From the NCBI GenBank assembly GCA_022648325.1, contig JALCMG010000004.1, forward strand, positions 62,001-126,000: 64,000 bases of DNA. The letters are read 5' to 3'. The position numbers were made by a program, and so were the translations under genes. The stretch is from Olsenella sp. (lineage in GTDB: Bacteria > Actinomycetota > Coriobacteriia > Coriobacteriales > Atopobiaceae). Of the stretch, positions 43,454-54,752 are shown in pieces (position 1 is the stretch's first letter; each line of letters starts with the position of its first letter). The notes under the pieces are model-generated. The model did no database searches and was not told the DNA's origin. It worked only from the letters and a program-made list of their open reading frames with translations.

Positions 43454-44245
43454 CTACTGATTCTGTCCGTTCCGGTCGTGCCAGAGCCCCGCTGCCTGAA
43501 GCACTTCGAGCGCAGTGTGCTGGGGCTGCTCTGCGGTGGAAGCGGGGCTACGATACTGTGCCATCATCTGCTTGAAGAGAATGGCCGATGCGGGTGGGGT
43601 GTATGTGACGGCATTCGCCCCCGCCTCAACCGTGGCGCGCGTAGACTCCTCAGTGCCGCCGCTCGACGCGATGATGGGGACGTCCGGGAACTTCTCGCGA
43701 ATCTTGCTCACGATGGTCGGCGTGTCCTTGCCGCCAGCGACGTTGATGATTGCCGCACCAGCATCGATTCGTGCGGCAATGTCGGTATCGGCGCTCACAA
43801 CGGTGATGACCGTAGGGATGTCAATAGCGAGAGACACGGCACGGAGGTTGACATTAGAGATGGGCGAGTTGAGCACCACGCCCATGGCACCCTGGCATTC
43901 CACGTCATGCGCGAGGGTCACCGTGCGCACGCCGCGCGTTGTGCCACCACCAATGCCACAGAAGACCGGGATGCTCGACGCGTCGATGATGGCCTCCGAA
44001 ATAGACTGCTGCGGAGTAAAAGGGTAGATGGCGAAGACGGCGTCGGCATCGCAGTTCTTGATGACCGCGAGGTCGGTGGTGTAGACCAACGAGCGAATCT
44101 TGCGGCCAAAGATGCGAATGCCACTCGCCTTCCAGGATTCCTCCGGCATCTTGAGGATCTTGTGCCGCAGCCTTGCTTGGATGATTGGAGCTTCCTTCTT
44201 TGCGGTCGTCGGGACCACAACCGGCTCCACGCTGTTCTCCTCCAT
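43454..44245 (-). CDS. TIM-barrel protein of unknown function (often annotated hydrolase)
   Basis: The 263-residue soluble protein has phosphate-binding TIM-barrel features: IPVFCGIGGGTTRG, AIDIPTVITVVSADTD and IIASSGGTEESTRATVEAGA near the C-terminus, which resembles the loops of HisA/ThiE/dihydroorotate-dehydrogenase-like barrels. It begins with a basic stretch ending FGRKIRSLVYTTDLAVIKNC. I know similar proteins only as conserved proteins of unknown function. The ATG at 44245 has GAGGGGG upstream. It appears monocistronic and divergent from the membrane protein at 44473. Confidence 0.8.
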   Translation of the reverse strand: MEENSVEPVVVPTTAKKEAPIIQARLRHKILKMPEESWKASGIRIFGRKIRSLVYTTDLAVIKNCDADAVFAIYPFTPQQSISEAIIDASSIPVFCGIGGGTTRGVRTVTLAHDVECQGAMGVVLNSPISNVNLRAVSLAIDIPTVITVVSADTDIAARIDAGAAIINVAGGKDTPTIVSKIREKFPDVPIIASSGGTEESTRATVEAGANAVTYTPPASAILFKQMMAQYRSPASTAEQPQHTALEVLQAAGLWHDRNGQNQ

Positions 44246-44472
44246 GAACAATACCCCCTCTTGAACAGGTGACGGCACCATGCGCGATGTCATGCATTCG
44301 GTTATTACCCACCGGATGCGCAGCACGTTCACGGTCCACAGTAATTCTCGACGAAGTCGTAAGGGGAAGCCGCCCAGCGCTAGCCGGGTGCTGTCGAGAA
44401 GAGCCTCGTGGGCTCTCCCCATGTAGTCTAGGATTACTTTCATCACATGTTGAACCGTGAAGGGAGTGTCTT

Positions 44473-45348
44473 ATGCCAAAGGGCAAGCTCCAGTCAATCA
44501 TTCGCCGTCTGAAGAACCGCATAGCGCTCAATCGCCGCACTTTCATCCTCTATTCGGTTCTCAGGGTGCTCGTTCTCGTCACACTCATTCGCTGCATCAT
44601 GACCCAGCGATGGGAGGGCGTGGCGATTTCGATACTGGTGCTCGTCCTTTTCCTCGTGCCCTCGCTTGTAGAGGGCATGGCCCGCATAGAAATTCCCGGC
44701 CTCTTCCAAGCAATAATCTACTCGTTCATCTTCGCCGCAGAGATCCTCGGCGAGATTGACCACTACTACGTGCTGATTCCTGGCTGGGATACCATCCTCC
44801 ACACGCTCAACGGCTTCCTCTGCGCGGCCATTGGCTTCTCTCTAGTCGACCTTCTCAACAGGTCGAGCAAGAACGTCAACCTCTCCCCTGTCTATGTAAC
44901 GCTGGTTGCCTTTTGCTTCTCGATGACCATCGGTGTCCTCTGGGAGTTTGTCGAGTTTGGCTTCGACACCTTCTTTGGGATGGACATGCAGAAGGACACC
45001 TTCGTCACGAACATATCCTCCGTGGCGCTCGACCCCGCGAACGAGGGGGACCGCATCCAGATCAACGACATTGCGACAACCACGATAACCACAGCCACGG
45101 GCGAGGCCACGACCATCAACGGCTACCTCGACATCGGACTCATCGACACCATGAAGGACCTTCTGGTGAACTTTGCGGGAGCCCTGGTCTTCTCGGTTGT
45201 AGGCTACCGGCACCTCAAGAAAAACGAGAGCGGCAACTGGGCAGAGGGGCTCCACGTTAAGCCCATGCCAGTAGAACAGTACCAAGAAGACGAGCGCAAG
45301 CTCGATGACATGGAGGCGAAGCGCGAGGATCGGAGGAGGCGCACCTAG
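44473..45348 (+). CDS. Polytopic membrane protein of unknown function (DUF2238/YjdF-like)
   Basis: The 291-residue protein has about six membrane helices within residues 20-160 and one near 225-240. It contains the motif GWDTILHTLNGFLCAAIGFS and the later IGVLWEFVEFGFDTFFGMDM, which recall the DUF2238/YjdF-like family. Between them and the last helix is a 50-residue polar segment with IQINDIATTTITTATGEATT. The C-terminus is charged and cytosolic. AGGGAG precedes the ATG. Function unknown. Confidence 0.78.
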   Translation: MPKGKLQSIIRRLKNRIALNRRTFILYSVLRVLVLVTLIRCIMTQRWEGVAISILVLVLFLVPSLVEGMARIEIPGLFQAIIYSFIFAAEILGEIDHYYVLIPGWDTILHTLNGFLCAAIGFSLVDLLNRSSKNVNLSPVYVTLVAFCFSMTIGVLWEFVEFGFDTFFGMDMQKDTFVTNISSVALDPANEGDRIQINDIATTTITTATGEATTINGYLDIGLIDTMKDLLVNFAGALVFSVVGYRHLKKNESGNWAEGLHVKPMPVEQYQEDERKLDDMEAKREDRRRRT

Positions 45349-45453
45349 GCAACCCAAAGAGCACCCCCCGGCACCAGACACGACTTGCCATGCGGCCAAA
45401 GAGGAGGCATGGGGGGGCAGGACCGATTCTTGCAATCACGCCCTGCGCATCCT

Positions 45454-46059
45454 CTACATGATGTCCTCCATGGAGATTCTCCCGTTGATTACCGCCCCCG
45501 TTAACCCACGCTCTCGGAGCATACGGGCGATGGCGAAAATGGGATCGGGGTCAACCCCCATATCAGCTGGTGGCTTTACGTTGATGCCGTAGACAACCTC
45601 AGAGAAGCGGGCCCTTGGGTCTATCTCGTCTTTGTCCCAGGTTTGTGCAATGTTGGAAAGGTAGTCCTTCCAGTTCACGTACGAACGCTGGGCAAGCCGG
45701 GGGTCATCATTCCAGGAAGACCGCACCTCATTCTCGTCAACCGGCACAAGATAGGCCTCGTAGTCATCATGCACGACGTCTGCCAGGCCATCTATGTAGA
45801 ACCACCTCCCGCTGCAGCATTGGTAGGGATGACGGTCTCCGCACAACACTACAAACAGGTCGCCCGTCCTCATGGGAATGCGAGGCAGGCAGAGCATGTC
45901 ACCAACTCGAGAAGGAAGCTCGGGACTCACGTCCCTCACCGCTCGCTCCACGCCATACATCCCAAAGAAGGGGTTGTTCCACTCGTCAAACGCCTTGCAA
46001 ATGCCCGCTGCCTCTGCCAAACAGCTGACCTTGACCAAACTCTCCTGGTACCCAGACAT
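45454..46059 (-). CDS. Unknown soluble protein (201 aa) downstream of a LexA-like box
   Basis: I do not recognise the family. There is no signal peptide or membrane helix. Aromatic and acidic residues dominate (FDEWNNPFFGMYGVERAV, WFYIDGLADVVHDDYEAYLV, YVNWKDYLSNIAQTWDKDEI). The start is the ATG at 46059 after a weak GGGGG. It begins about 150 bp beyond a perfect LexA-type palindrome, which suggests DNA-damage control. The Shango-type operon ends just upstream on the same strand, so read-through from it is also possible. Confidence 0.65.
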   Translation of the reverse strand: MSGYQESLVKVSCLAEAAGICKAFDEWNNPFFGMYGVERAVRDVSPELPSRVGDMLCLPRIPMRTGDLFVVLCGDRHPYQCCSGRWFYIDGLADVVHDDYEAYLVPVDENEVRSSWNDDPRLAQRSYVNWKDYLSNIAQTWDKDEIDPRARFSEVVYGINVKPPADMGVDPDPIFAIARMLRERGLTGAVINGRISMEDIM

Positions 46060-46208
46060 ATGATTGCCCCCAAACCGTAAACAATCGACAGGAGGCCGGC
46101 CGTCGCCGACCACGCCCGAGCGTTGATTGCAAGGAGGAGGCGCAATGCCACGTGCCAGTGGGGGCCTCCGGGCACCTCCACCCCTTGCAGGGACATCATA
46201 TCATAGAT

Positions 46209-46224
46209 GAGAACACTTGTTCTC
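46209..46224. promoter_or_regulatory. LexA (SOS) box candidate
   Basis: GAGAACA-CT-TGTTCTC is a perfect 7+2+7 palindrome containing GAAC-N4-GTTC, the Gram-positive LexA core. On the minus strand a TATGAT -10 follows at once and a weak TGACGA -35 precedes, so the box would lie in the spacer of a promoter reading towards 46059. Confidence 0.55.
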
Positions 46225-46225
46225 G

Positions 46226-48637
<2,412 letters not shown>

Positions 48638-48643
48638 GGCGGC

Positions 48644-50026
48644 CTAGATGTCGAACTCTGCAAACTCGTCCTGGCCGGCAGCAGCTGCCCCGCCCGCTCC
48701 ACCAGGAGATGGCGCGCCCTGCTCGGCGGGCGACTTCACCGGCGAGGAGAACTGCTCGCTCCCGAGGAGCTGCTCCACCGTAACGCCGGGGTTCTGGGAG
48801 AGGATGTCGAGCATCTCGACAAAGTCGCGGATGACCTCGCGCGGCGTGAGATGCGTGTCCGCGCCAACGCGGCCGTACTCGGTTTCGAGAAAGCGCACGA
48901 GCTCCGCCTGGGTGATCTTCCGCTGGTAGCCAAAGAGCCCCGCGTGGATATCCGCGAGCTTCTCGACGAGCACCAGCAGCTCCTCGTGAGTGAGCGGCTC
49001 CAAGCGAATGACCGGCGCCAGCATGTCCACTAGTCCGTCCTGCGAGAAGCGCCCCTGCGTAAGGCGACTCCTAAGCGCCTCGTACGAGTAGAGGCCACGA
49101 CGCCTGTCCTCCACGGCCTGGGGCGTGCCACTCATGATGATGCCCAGGTGATGCGCCTTGCCCTGGAGCGTGTCGTTGTACATGGTGAGCACCTTCTCGT
49201 AGCTGTACTGCCTGCTCACCGCATTGGGGATCTTGTAGAGGTTCACCATCTCGTCGAGAAGGATGACGAGCCCCTTGTAGCCCGCGCCAACGAGGAAGGT
49301 CGCGAGGATCTTGAGGTAGTCGTACCAGTCATCGTCGCCGATCACTATGCCCACGCCAAGCTCACGCCTGGCCTCGGTCTTGTTGCGGTACTCGCCGCGG
49401 AACCACTTGGTGACGTTGGCCTTGGTCTCGTCATCCCCCTCAAGGTGGGCGCGCCAGTACATCGTGAGGAGTCGCGCGAAGTCATAGCCGTGGACCAGCT
49501 CCTGCACCGAGGCCATGGTGCCCATGATCCTCCGCTCCATGGCGTCCGCGAAGGCGGAGTCCTCGGGAGAGAGACCGTCCTCGAGCGTCACCTGGGACTG
49601 CACGTTCGAGACCCAACGGTCGAGCACCAGGTTGAGGGCACCACCCTCGGGCCTGGTCTTAGTGCTGAGGTTGCGGATGAGCTCGCGGTAAGTGGCGAGG
49701 CCCTGCCCTCCCGTGCCCTGGAGCCGACGCTCCGGCGAGAGATCCGCGTCTGCCACCGCAAAGCCCCTGCCCATGGCGTGGTTTCTGATGGTCTGGAGAA
49801 GGAAGCTCTTTCCGCTGCCATAGCGGCCCACAAGGAAGCGGAAGCTAGCGCCGCCGTCGGCCACAAGGTCGAGGTCGTGGAGGAGGGCGGCCACCTCGCG
49901 GTCGCGGCCCACGGTGATGTAGGGCAGGCCCACGCGAGGAACGACGCCTCCCTTCAGGGAGTTGATGATCACCTGCGCGATGCGCCTGGGGACGCGAGGC
50001 GTCTGCTCTGCAGTTGCTTGCATCAT
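48644..50026 (-). CDS. sngB: Shango-type SngB: BREX-like (DUF2791) ATP-binding protein
   Basis: P-loop ATPase of 460 residues, related to BrxC/BrxD-type proteins. Walker A is VGRYGSGKSFLLQTIRNHAM and Walker B lies in GLVILLDEMVNLYKI. The N-terminus has RRIAQVIINSLKGGVVPRVG, typical of DUF2791. The C-terminus is a Gly/Pro/Ala-rich tail. The ATG at 50026 overlaps the sngA stop by 4 bp (ATGA). Such proteins are thought to couple nucleotide hydrolysis to DNA or complex remodelling in defence; the exact role is unknown. Confidence 0.87.
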   Translation of the reverse strand: MMQATAEQTPRVPRRIAQVIINSLKGGVVPRVGLPYITVGRDREVAALLHDLDLVADGGASFRFLVGRYGSGKSFLLQTIRNHAMGRGFAVADADLSPERRLQGTGGQGLATYRELIRNLSTKTRPEGGALNLVLDRWVSNVQSQVTLEDGLSPEDSAFADAMERRIMGTMASVQELVHGYDFARLLTMYWRAHLEGDDETKANVTKWFRGEYRNKTEARRELGVGIVIGDDDWYDYLKILATFLVGAGYKGLVILLDEMVNLYKIPNAVSRQYSYEKVLTMYNDTLQGKAHHLGIIMSGTPQAVEDRRRGLYSYEALRSRLTQGRFSQDGLVDMLAPVIRLEPLTHEELLVLVEKLADIHAGLFGYQRKITQAELVRFLETEYGRVGADTHLTPREVIRDFVEMLDILSQNPGVTVEQLLGSEQFSSPVKSPAEQGAPSPGGAGGAAAAGQDEFAEFDI

Positions 50027-51882
50027 GGCTGTAGGTATCCTCCCAGGTCTTGCTCGTAGTCCTCGACGATTGTGGGGCCATCGTCGCCAAACTCCAGCAC
50101 CGTGTCTCCCACCAGGTCGAAGAGCTTATCGTTTATGGAGTCGACGAGCATGTCGACTGACGTTCCCGCCGGGACCTCCACCTTCCGGTGGCCGAGAAGT
50201 GCGGCGAGAATCGCACTCTCCTGGTCTGTGAGGCCATGGCCTGGCTGAGCGGCTTGGGGCGCGGGCGCTGCGGCCAGAGTTGGCGCAGGCGCTGGCACGG
50301 CTGCGGCCTCTGGCACCTCCGGAGCTTCTTCGGGTTCCGCTGCGGCATCGACAGGCACGTACCCCTCGCGCTCCTCGTTCACGAGCAGCGCCTCGCGCGT
50401 GACGGCTGCCGCGCTGCGAATGCCACCCAGCTTGGAGAGGTCGACCTTGAAGCGGCGGCGCTCTGCCTCCACCTCTCGCTCGCGCTGGGCACGGCTCTCC
50501 TCGACGACCATCTTCTCCAGGTAGCGAGGCAGCTTCTGCTCCTTGAGGGGATGACCGAACTCCCAGTCGATTCGCATCTGGCGGTCTATCGCGCGAAGGA
50601 GGCGCGCGAGGTCGCGACTGTGCTCGGTAGTGGAGTAGGCAAGCCGCTCCGTCCAGCGCCCAAAGCGGAAGCCCACTGTCTGGCCGGGGCATATGCGGAT
50701 GGTGCGCTCCGGGCCCTCCCAGCCGTGGTCAAGCGGGACGCCCGCGAGCGGCGTGAACGGCCACGACGTGCGATAGCCCACCAGGCCATCTACCCAGCCG
50801 GTCTTTCTGCGTCGGTTGCAGTGAACGGCCATGCGACGCGCCACGGCCACAGCCACGGCGGCAAAGGACTTCCGGTGGGAACGGGCAAACGGCGAGCGAA
50901 AGATGTCCGTGGTCGAGACGTTTCCCATGGCTACCAGGACCTCGTCGTCCGATGGGGCAGTCGTCTCCTCCCCCGGCTTCTTCTCCACAAGGCCACGGGA
51001 GAGAAGCTCCGCCCGCTCCATGGCCCGAAGGGTCTCGACTCCCGTGCCAAACAGGCGCTCTGACTCCGGCACCGCCTGGCGCACGTCGAGCCCCATGCAG
51101 ATGGCATAGTCCCGCTCCCAGCGCCTGAGGTCCATGGTCACGCTTGGCCCAATGCCCCGTGCATCCTGCTCGGCGCAACACCGCTCGAGCTTGCGCAGGG
51201 ATGCGAGGGCCTCTGCCCCGGGCACGGCAGCCACGCCATTTATCAGCTCGAAAGCAAGGATTGTGGCATAAGTAGCGGGCACGTCGAGGGCCGTCCCCAA
51301 ACGCCACTCGGTGCGCCACGTGAAGTAGCCACGTAGCTCACGGTTCCCAAGGTCTTTGTAGGTTGGCAGGTAACGATAGGGATGGAAGCCCTCGAACGGG
51401 GAATTGTCCTCGTAGTCCGCCGCAAGCCGCGCCTGACGGCAGAAGAGTTCGCCAAGGCGAAGGCCCTCCCCCTCAAGCCAGCGCAGCTCCTGAAGCGTGG
51501 GAGGCAGCTCTGAGTTGGCAGGTTCAGCGTTCTCCCGCGCACCGAAGTCGGGAATGACAAACGAGAACGAGGGCCAGAGAGAAGCCGCTGCAACGGTGCT
51601 GGCCTCTCCCGCTTGGCGGGCTGTGGTTGCATTGGTCTCAAGGTGGTGCCTCTCCGCCCTCTGCTCTCGGGCAGAACGCGCCGCATCGCGCCCCTCTTGA
51701 CACCTTTGCGCCCGCTCACGAGCAAAGTCTGCGCCAGTACGAAGGATGGGCTGGTCAGCATAGGTTTTCTGGCTCATGCTGACAAGTGCGCGCGCGTCCT
51801 TGGAGGAAAGGATCTGCTCCAGGACCTCCTCCGCTCGCGAACGCGCGTGGCCCTCCGAACGGCTGGCTCCACCCTCTTCCAA
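50023..51882 (-). CDS. sngA: Shango-type SngA: TerB-domain protein
   Basis: The 619-residue protein has a TerB-N-like region at about 95-260 (RENAEPANSELPPTLQELRW, FHPYRYLPTYKDLGNRELRG, WRTEWRLG) and a C-terminal TerB-C-like part (ESAILAALLGHRKVEVPAGT). They are joined by a Pro/Ala-rich linker. TTG at 51882 is chosen because GGGAGG lies 5-6 bp upstream; 51918 or an internal ATG are alternatives. First gene of the sngA-sngB-sngC operon. The AT-rich inverted-repeat element lies directly upstream. Confidence 0.82.
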   Translation of the reverse strand: MEEGGASRSEGHARSRAEEVLEQILSSKDARALVSMSQKTYADQPILRTGADFARERAQRCQEGRDAARSAREQRAERHHLETNATTARQAGEASTVAAASLWPSFSFVIPDFGARENAEPANSELPPTLQELRWLEGEGLRLGELFCRQARLAADYEDNSPFEGFHPYRYLPTYKDLGNRELRGYFTWRTEWRLGTALDVPATYATILAFELINGVAAVPGAEALASLRKLERCCAEQDARGIGPSVTMDLRRWERDYAICMGLDVRQAVPESERLFGTGVETLRAMERAELLSRGLVEKKPGEETTAPSDDEVLVAMGNVSTTDIFRSPFARSHRKSFAAVAVAVARRMAVHCNRRRKTGWVDGLVGYRTSWPFTPLAGVPLDHGWEGPERTIRICPGQTVGFRFGRWTERLAYSTTEHSRDLARLLRAIDRQMRIDWEFGHPLKEQKLPRYLEKMVVEESRAQREREVEAERRRFKVDLSKLGGIRSAAAVTREALLVNEEREGYVPVDAAAEPEEAPEVPEAAAVPAPAPTLAAAPAPQAAQPGHGLTDQESAILAALLGHRKVEVPAGTSVDMLVDSINDKLFDLVGDTVLEFGDDGPTIVEDYEQDLGGYLQP

Positions 51883-52555
51883 GTTGCACCTCCCCGCACG
51901 GCACGGCTTTCGTAGCAATCCATTCTACTCCCATACGAATGGAATGAGAACATGTGTACGTAATTTTACACTCGGCGTATTGGCACGAATTGACGGTTGG
52001 TGGCAGTTTTTTGACACACCCCCATGTACAGGCAACGTTGGTTTTCGAATAACCGCAGGTACTTGATTTGCTATATATATGGCTGCATATAAAAGATGCG
52101 TCCAATATTGCCACCAACCGGAGTTTTGTGTTCTGGGGTTCACTCGCAGCCCGCCCGCAAGGCCTGGATACTGGGGCTTCCAAGTCAAACTCGGCTGTCT
52201 CACAGCCCCGCGGACGGCTCCCCATGGCTAGATTACCGGTTGGTGGCAGTTTTTATTTAATTCCTTATATATATGCCTAGACATGGCAATTCCCTGACCT
52301 GCTGTTAATCAGAATTTGAATTTACTCATACTTGAGGCACCCCAGAAAAACTGCCACCAACCGTCAATTTGCGCCACCGGGCAATCACTGGGATTCCTTC
52401 GGGGATTTTGGAGGCAAATCCTTAGCATCCAATGGCCATCAATCGGAGTTACCACCCCACGTTTGGGGCACAAGAGTCATCGAGGCGCGACGGGCAGCTA
52501 GAGGCGTGTCTCGGGCATCGTGAGCCATACGATTCTCGAGAAGTTGAGGTACGCG
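51883..52555. other. AT-rich intergenic region between sngA and the DUF389 gene
   Basis: No credible gene. It contains the nested inverted-repeat element at 51981-52376. A plausible sngA promoter (TAGAAT -10, weak TTCTCA -35, 17-bp spacer on the minus strand) lies at about 51925-51955. It is clearly lower in GC than its neighbours. Confidence 0.5.
51981..52376. repeat. ~396-bp nested inverted-repeat element (four GGTTGGTGGCA ends)
   Basis: The outer arms (51981-52011 and 52346-52376) are inverted 31-base copies with two mismatches, containing GACGGTTGGTGGCAGTTTTT. The inner ends (TTGCCACCAACCGG at 52108-52121 and CCGGTTGGTGGCAG at 52236-52249) are a second inverted pair. This yields two ~130-bp units in opposite orientation, each bounded by GGTTGGTGGCA and each holding a TATATATATG near the middle. 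No transposase is encoded. It may be a MITE-like insertion or paired regulatory hairpins. Confidence 0.75.
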
Positions 52556-53701
52556 ATGGGCGAGAGAAACAAGACGGTCGACGAGAGCACAGGCTGGGTA
52601 CGCCGAGGGGCGGCGGCGCTTCAGCGCGCCTTCAACGTTCGCGAGGGCCGGGCGGCATGGCCGCAGATCAGAAAGCGCTTCGTGGGCGGCTCGAAGCTCG
52701 ACGGAACGCACATGTGCATCCTCATTGTTGCCATGCTCATTGCCTCGATTGGCCTCAACACAGACTCCACCGAGGCCATCGTGGGTGCCATGCTCATCTG
52801 CCCTCTCATGGGTTCGGTGCTGGCCATCTCCTACGCCGTGGCCACGGCAGACATGCGCCTCCTGCGGCACGCCGTCGCGGGCCTCGTCCTTCAGATGGCA
52901 ATCTGCCTGGCGACGTCTACCGTCTACTTCCTCCTCACACCCATCCCCTACGAGACCAGCGCGCTTCTGGACAACTCGACTCCAACCATATGGGACCTGC
53001 TCATCGCACTCGCCGGCGGCTTCGCGGGCGGGTTGGGCAACTCTCGCAAGCAGGAGCCCTCGACCCTTATCGCGGGCGTGGCCGTGGCAACCGCCCTCAT
53101 GCCTCCCCTGTGTTCGGCCGGCTACGGAATCGCACAACAGAGCCTTCCCCGCTTTGCCGGCGCGCTCTACGAGTTTGGCGTCAACGTGGTCTTCATCGCC
53201 CTTGCTGCAGAGATTGTGCTGCTCCTTCTGCACGTGCCACTCCACAGAGACGTCAACGACGACGGAGTGGTGACCCCACAGGAAAGCGAAGAGGCGGTGG
53301 CCATCTCTCGGCACCTGCGCAGGAGCGTCATCATTGGAACGCTCGTCTTTGCAATCCCATGCCTCATGGTGACCACCGGCGTGGTCCAGGAGACGGTCCA
53401 GCAGCACACCAAGGACACAGCGGCGACCCCTTCCCAGACCTCGGACCAGTACGAGACGGCCATCACGACGCAGGATCTCAAGGCGATCCAACCGGAGGTG
53501 GAGCGCTACTCCGTGGGAACCGAGTACGGCTACGCCACAGACTCCTCTCAGCCAACCGAGCGCATCGTGGCAACCGTGACCAGCCAGCGGACGCTCTCCC
53601 AGGACGAGAGGGACCGTGCGGAGGCACTCGTGCGCGTGCACGTCCCAAATGTCGACGAGGTCCGCTTTGTGACAGGAGGCGACAGTCCCAGCGCCCAGTG
53701 A
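52556..53701 (+). CDS. DUF389-family membrane protein
   Basis: The 381-residue protein has about six helices in the DUF389 core: HMCILIVAMLIASIGLNTDS, EAIVGAMLICPLMGSVLAIS and LIAGVAVATALMPPLCSAGY are the family motifs. A polar extracytoplasmic C-terminal domain (about 280-381) is present. The ATG at 52556 with GAGGT upstream is preferred over GTG 52520, which has no ribosome-binding site. Function of DUF389 is not established. It may share a transcript with the dehydrogenase 43 bp downstream. Confidence 0.9.
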   Translation: MGERNKTVDESTGWVRRGAAALQRAFNVREGRAAWPQIRKRFVGGSKLDGTHMCILIVAMLIASIGLNTDSTEAIVGAMLICPLMGSVLAISYAVATADMRLLRHAVAGLVLQMAICLATSTVYFLLTPIPYETSALLDNSTPTIWDLLIALAGGFAGGLGNSRKQEPSTLIAGVAVATALMPPLCSAGYGIAQQSLPRFAGALYEFGVNVVFIALAAEIVLLLLHVPLHRDVNDDGVVTPQESEEAVAISRHLRRSVIIGTLVFAIPCLMVTTGVVQETVQQHTKDTAATPSQTSDQYETAITTQDLKAIQPEVERYSVGTEYGYATDSSQPTERIVATVTSQRTLSQDERDRAEALVRVHVPNVDEVRFVTGGDSPSAQ

Positions 53702-53744
53702 GAAAATGATTCGAGACAAACCACTACACGAGGAGCGAAAGAGC

Positions 53745-54689
53745 ATGGCAACAAACTCGACCATCGGTATCATCGGCTGCAGCCACGTTGGGGCGCACGT
53801 CGCAAACGCGCTGCTCGCACAGGGCCTCGTGGACGAGATTCGCCTGTCGGACACAAACGAGAAACTCTGCCGCGCGCAGGCGAACGACCTCCTTGACGCC
53901 ATGAGCTTCTATCCCCGCCCCGCGCGCGTCGTCGAGTGCGACGACCGCTACGAGGAGCTGGCCTGCTGCGACGTCATTGTCAACGCCGCGGGCCACGTGG
54001 ATGCCGCGCGCACCGACCGCGACGGCGAGCTCGTGCCAACCACAGAGGAGCCCAAGAAGTTCGTCCGCCGCATCGAGGACGCGGGCTTCGCGGGCATCTG
54101 GGTGAGCGTTTCCAACCCCAACGACGTCATCGCCACCGAGATACGCGACCTGGCGGACTGCGACCCCCATCGCGTCCTGGGCTCTGGCACCACGCTCGAC
54201 TCCGCTCGCTTCAAGCATGCGCTTGCCGGCGCGACCGGCCTCAACCAGGCCTCGATCAACGCCTGGATGCTCGGCGAGCACGGCTTCTCCGAGTTTGCCC
54301 TGTGGTCGCACGTCACCTTTGGCTGCCTCACGCCCGAAGAGCTGGAGGCCCAGACGGACGTCACGCTCGACCGCGACGAGCTGGAGATGCAGGCCGTGCG
54401 GGGCGGCTACACCACCATGGTGGGCAAGGCGTGCACCGAATACTCCATCGCCAACGGAACCGTCGCGATCATCGAGGCAGTCCTTGGTGACACCAAGCTC
54501 GTGACGCCCGTCTCGACCCTGGTCGAGGGCGTCTACGGCGTATCCGGCCACTACGCGTCGCTGCCCTGCGTGATTGGCGCAAATGGCGTCGAGAAGGCCA
54601 TCGTCCCCACCATGACGCCGCACGAGCAGGAGCGCTGGCAGGCAAGCTGCAGGCACATCGAGGAGAACATCGCCAAGGTCTCCTGGTAG
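53745..54689 (+). CDS. L-lactate/malate dehydrogenase family protein (HicDH-like)
   Basis: NAD-dependent 2-hydroxyacid dehydrogenase of 314 residues. The Rossmann motif is GIIGCSHVGAHVANAL. The family motif SNPNDVIATEI, the LGSGTTLDSARFKHALA segment and the catalytic His in WMLGEHGFSEFALWSH are present. The substrate loop reads GHVDAARTDRDGE, unlike the classic LDH loop, so L-2-hydroxyisocaproate dehydrogenase-type specificity is possible. The ATG at 53745 follows GAGGAGCG. A strong terminator follows. With the D-specific enzyme at 2175 the cell has both stereochemical types. Confidence 0.87.
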   Translation: MATNSTIGIIGCSHVGAHVANALLAQGLVDEIRLSDTNEKLCRAQANDLLDAMSFYPRPARVVECDDRYEELACCDVIVNAAGHVDAARTDRDGELVPTTEEPKKFVRRIEDAGFAGIWVSVSNPNDVIATEIRDLADCDPHRVLGSGTTLDSARFKHALAGATGLNQASINAWMLGEHGFSEFALWSHVTFGCLTPEELEAQTDVTLDRDELEMQAVRGGYTTMVGKACTEYSIANGTVAIIEAVLGDTKLVTPVSTLVEGVYGVSGHYASLPCVIGANGVEKAIVPTMTPHEQERWQASCRHIEENIAKVSW

Positions 54690-54712
54690 GCCGTGCAGCA
54701 GGAAGACGCTGC

Positions 54713-54751
54713 AAAAGCGGCGGGGGCGCCACGATGCGCTCCCGCCGCTTC
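54713..54751. terminator. Bidirectional terminator
   Basis: AAGCGGCGGG(G)GCG and CGC(T)CCCGCCGCTT form a long stem with an A-rich 5' and T-containing 3' flank between two convergent genes. Confidence 0.85.
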
Positions 54752-54752
54752 T

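Noticed and set aside
45936-46199. 87-aa frame overlapping the 201-aa gene, with a hydrophobic segment
   Set aside because: No ribosome-binding site and its second half merely shadows the downstream gene; kept only as a remark under the LexA finding.
51948-51959. GAACATGTGTAC before sngA as a LexA box
   Set aside because: It deviates from GAAC-N4-GTTC in the right half and lacks the flanking symmetry seen at 46209.
52068-52280. 70-aa plus-strand frame inside the inverted-repeat element
   Set aside because: No ribosome-binding site, crosses the repeat ends, and has no protein-like pattern.
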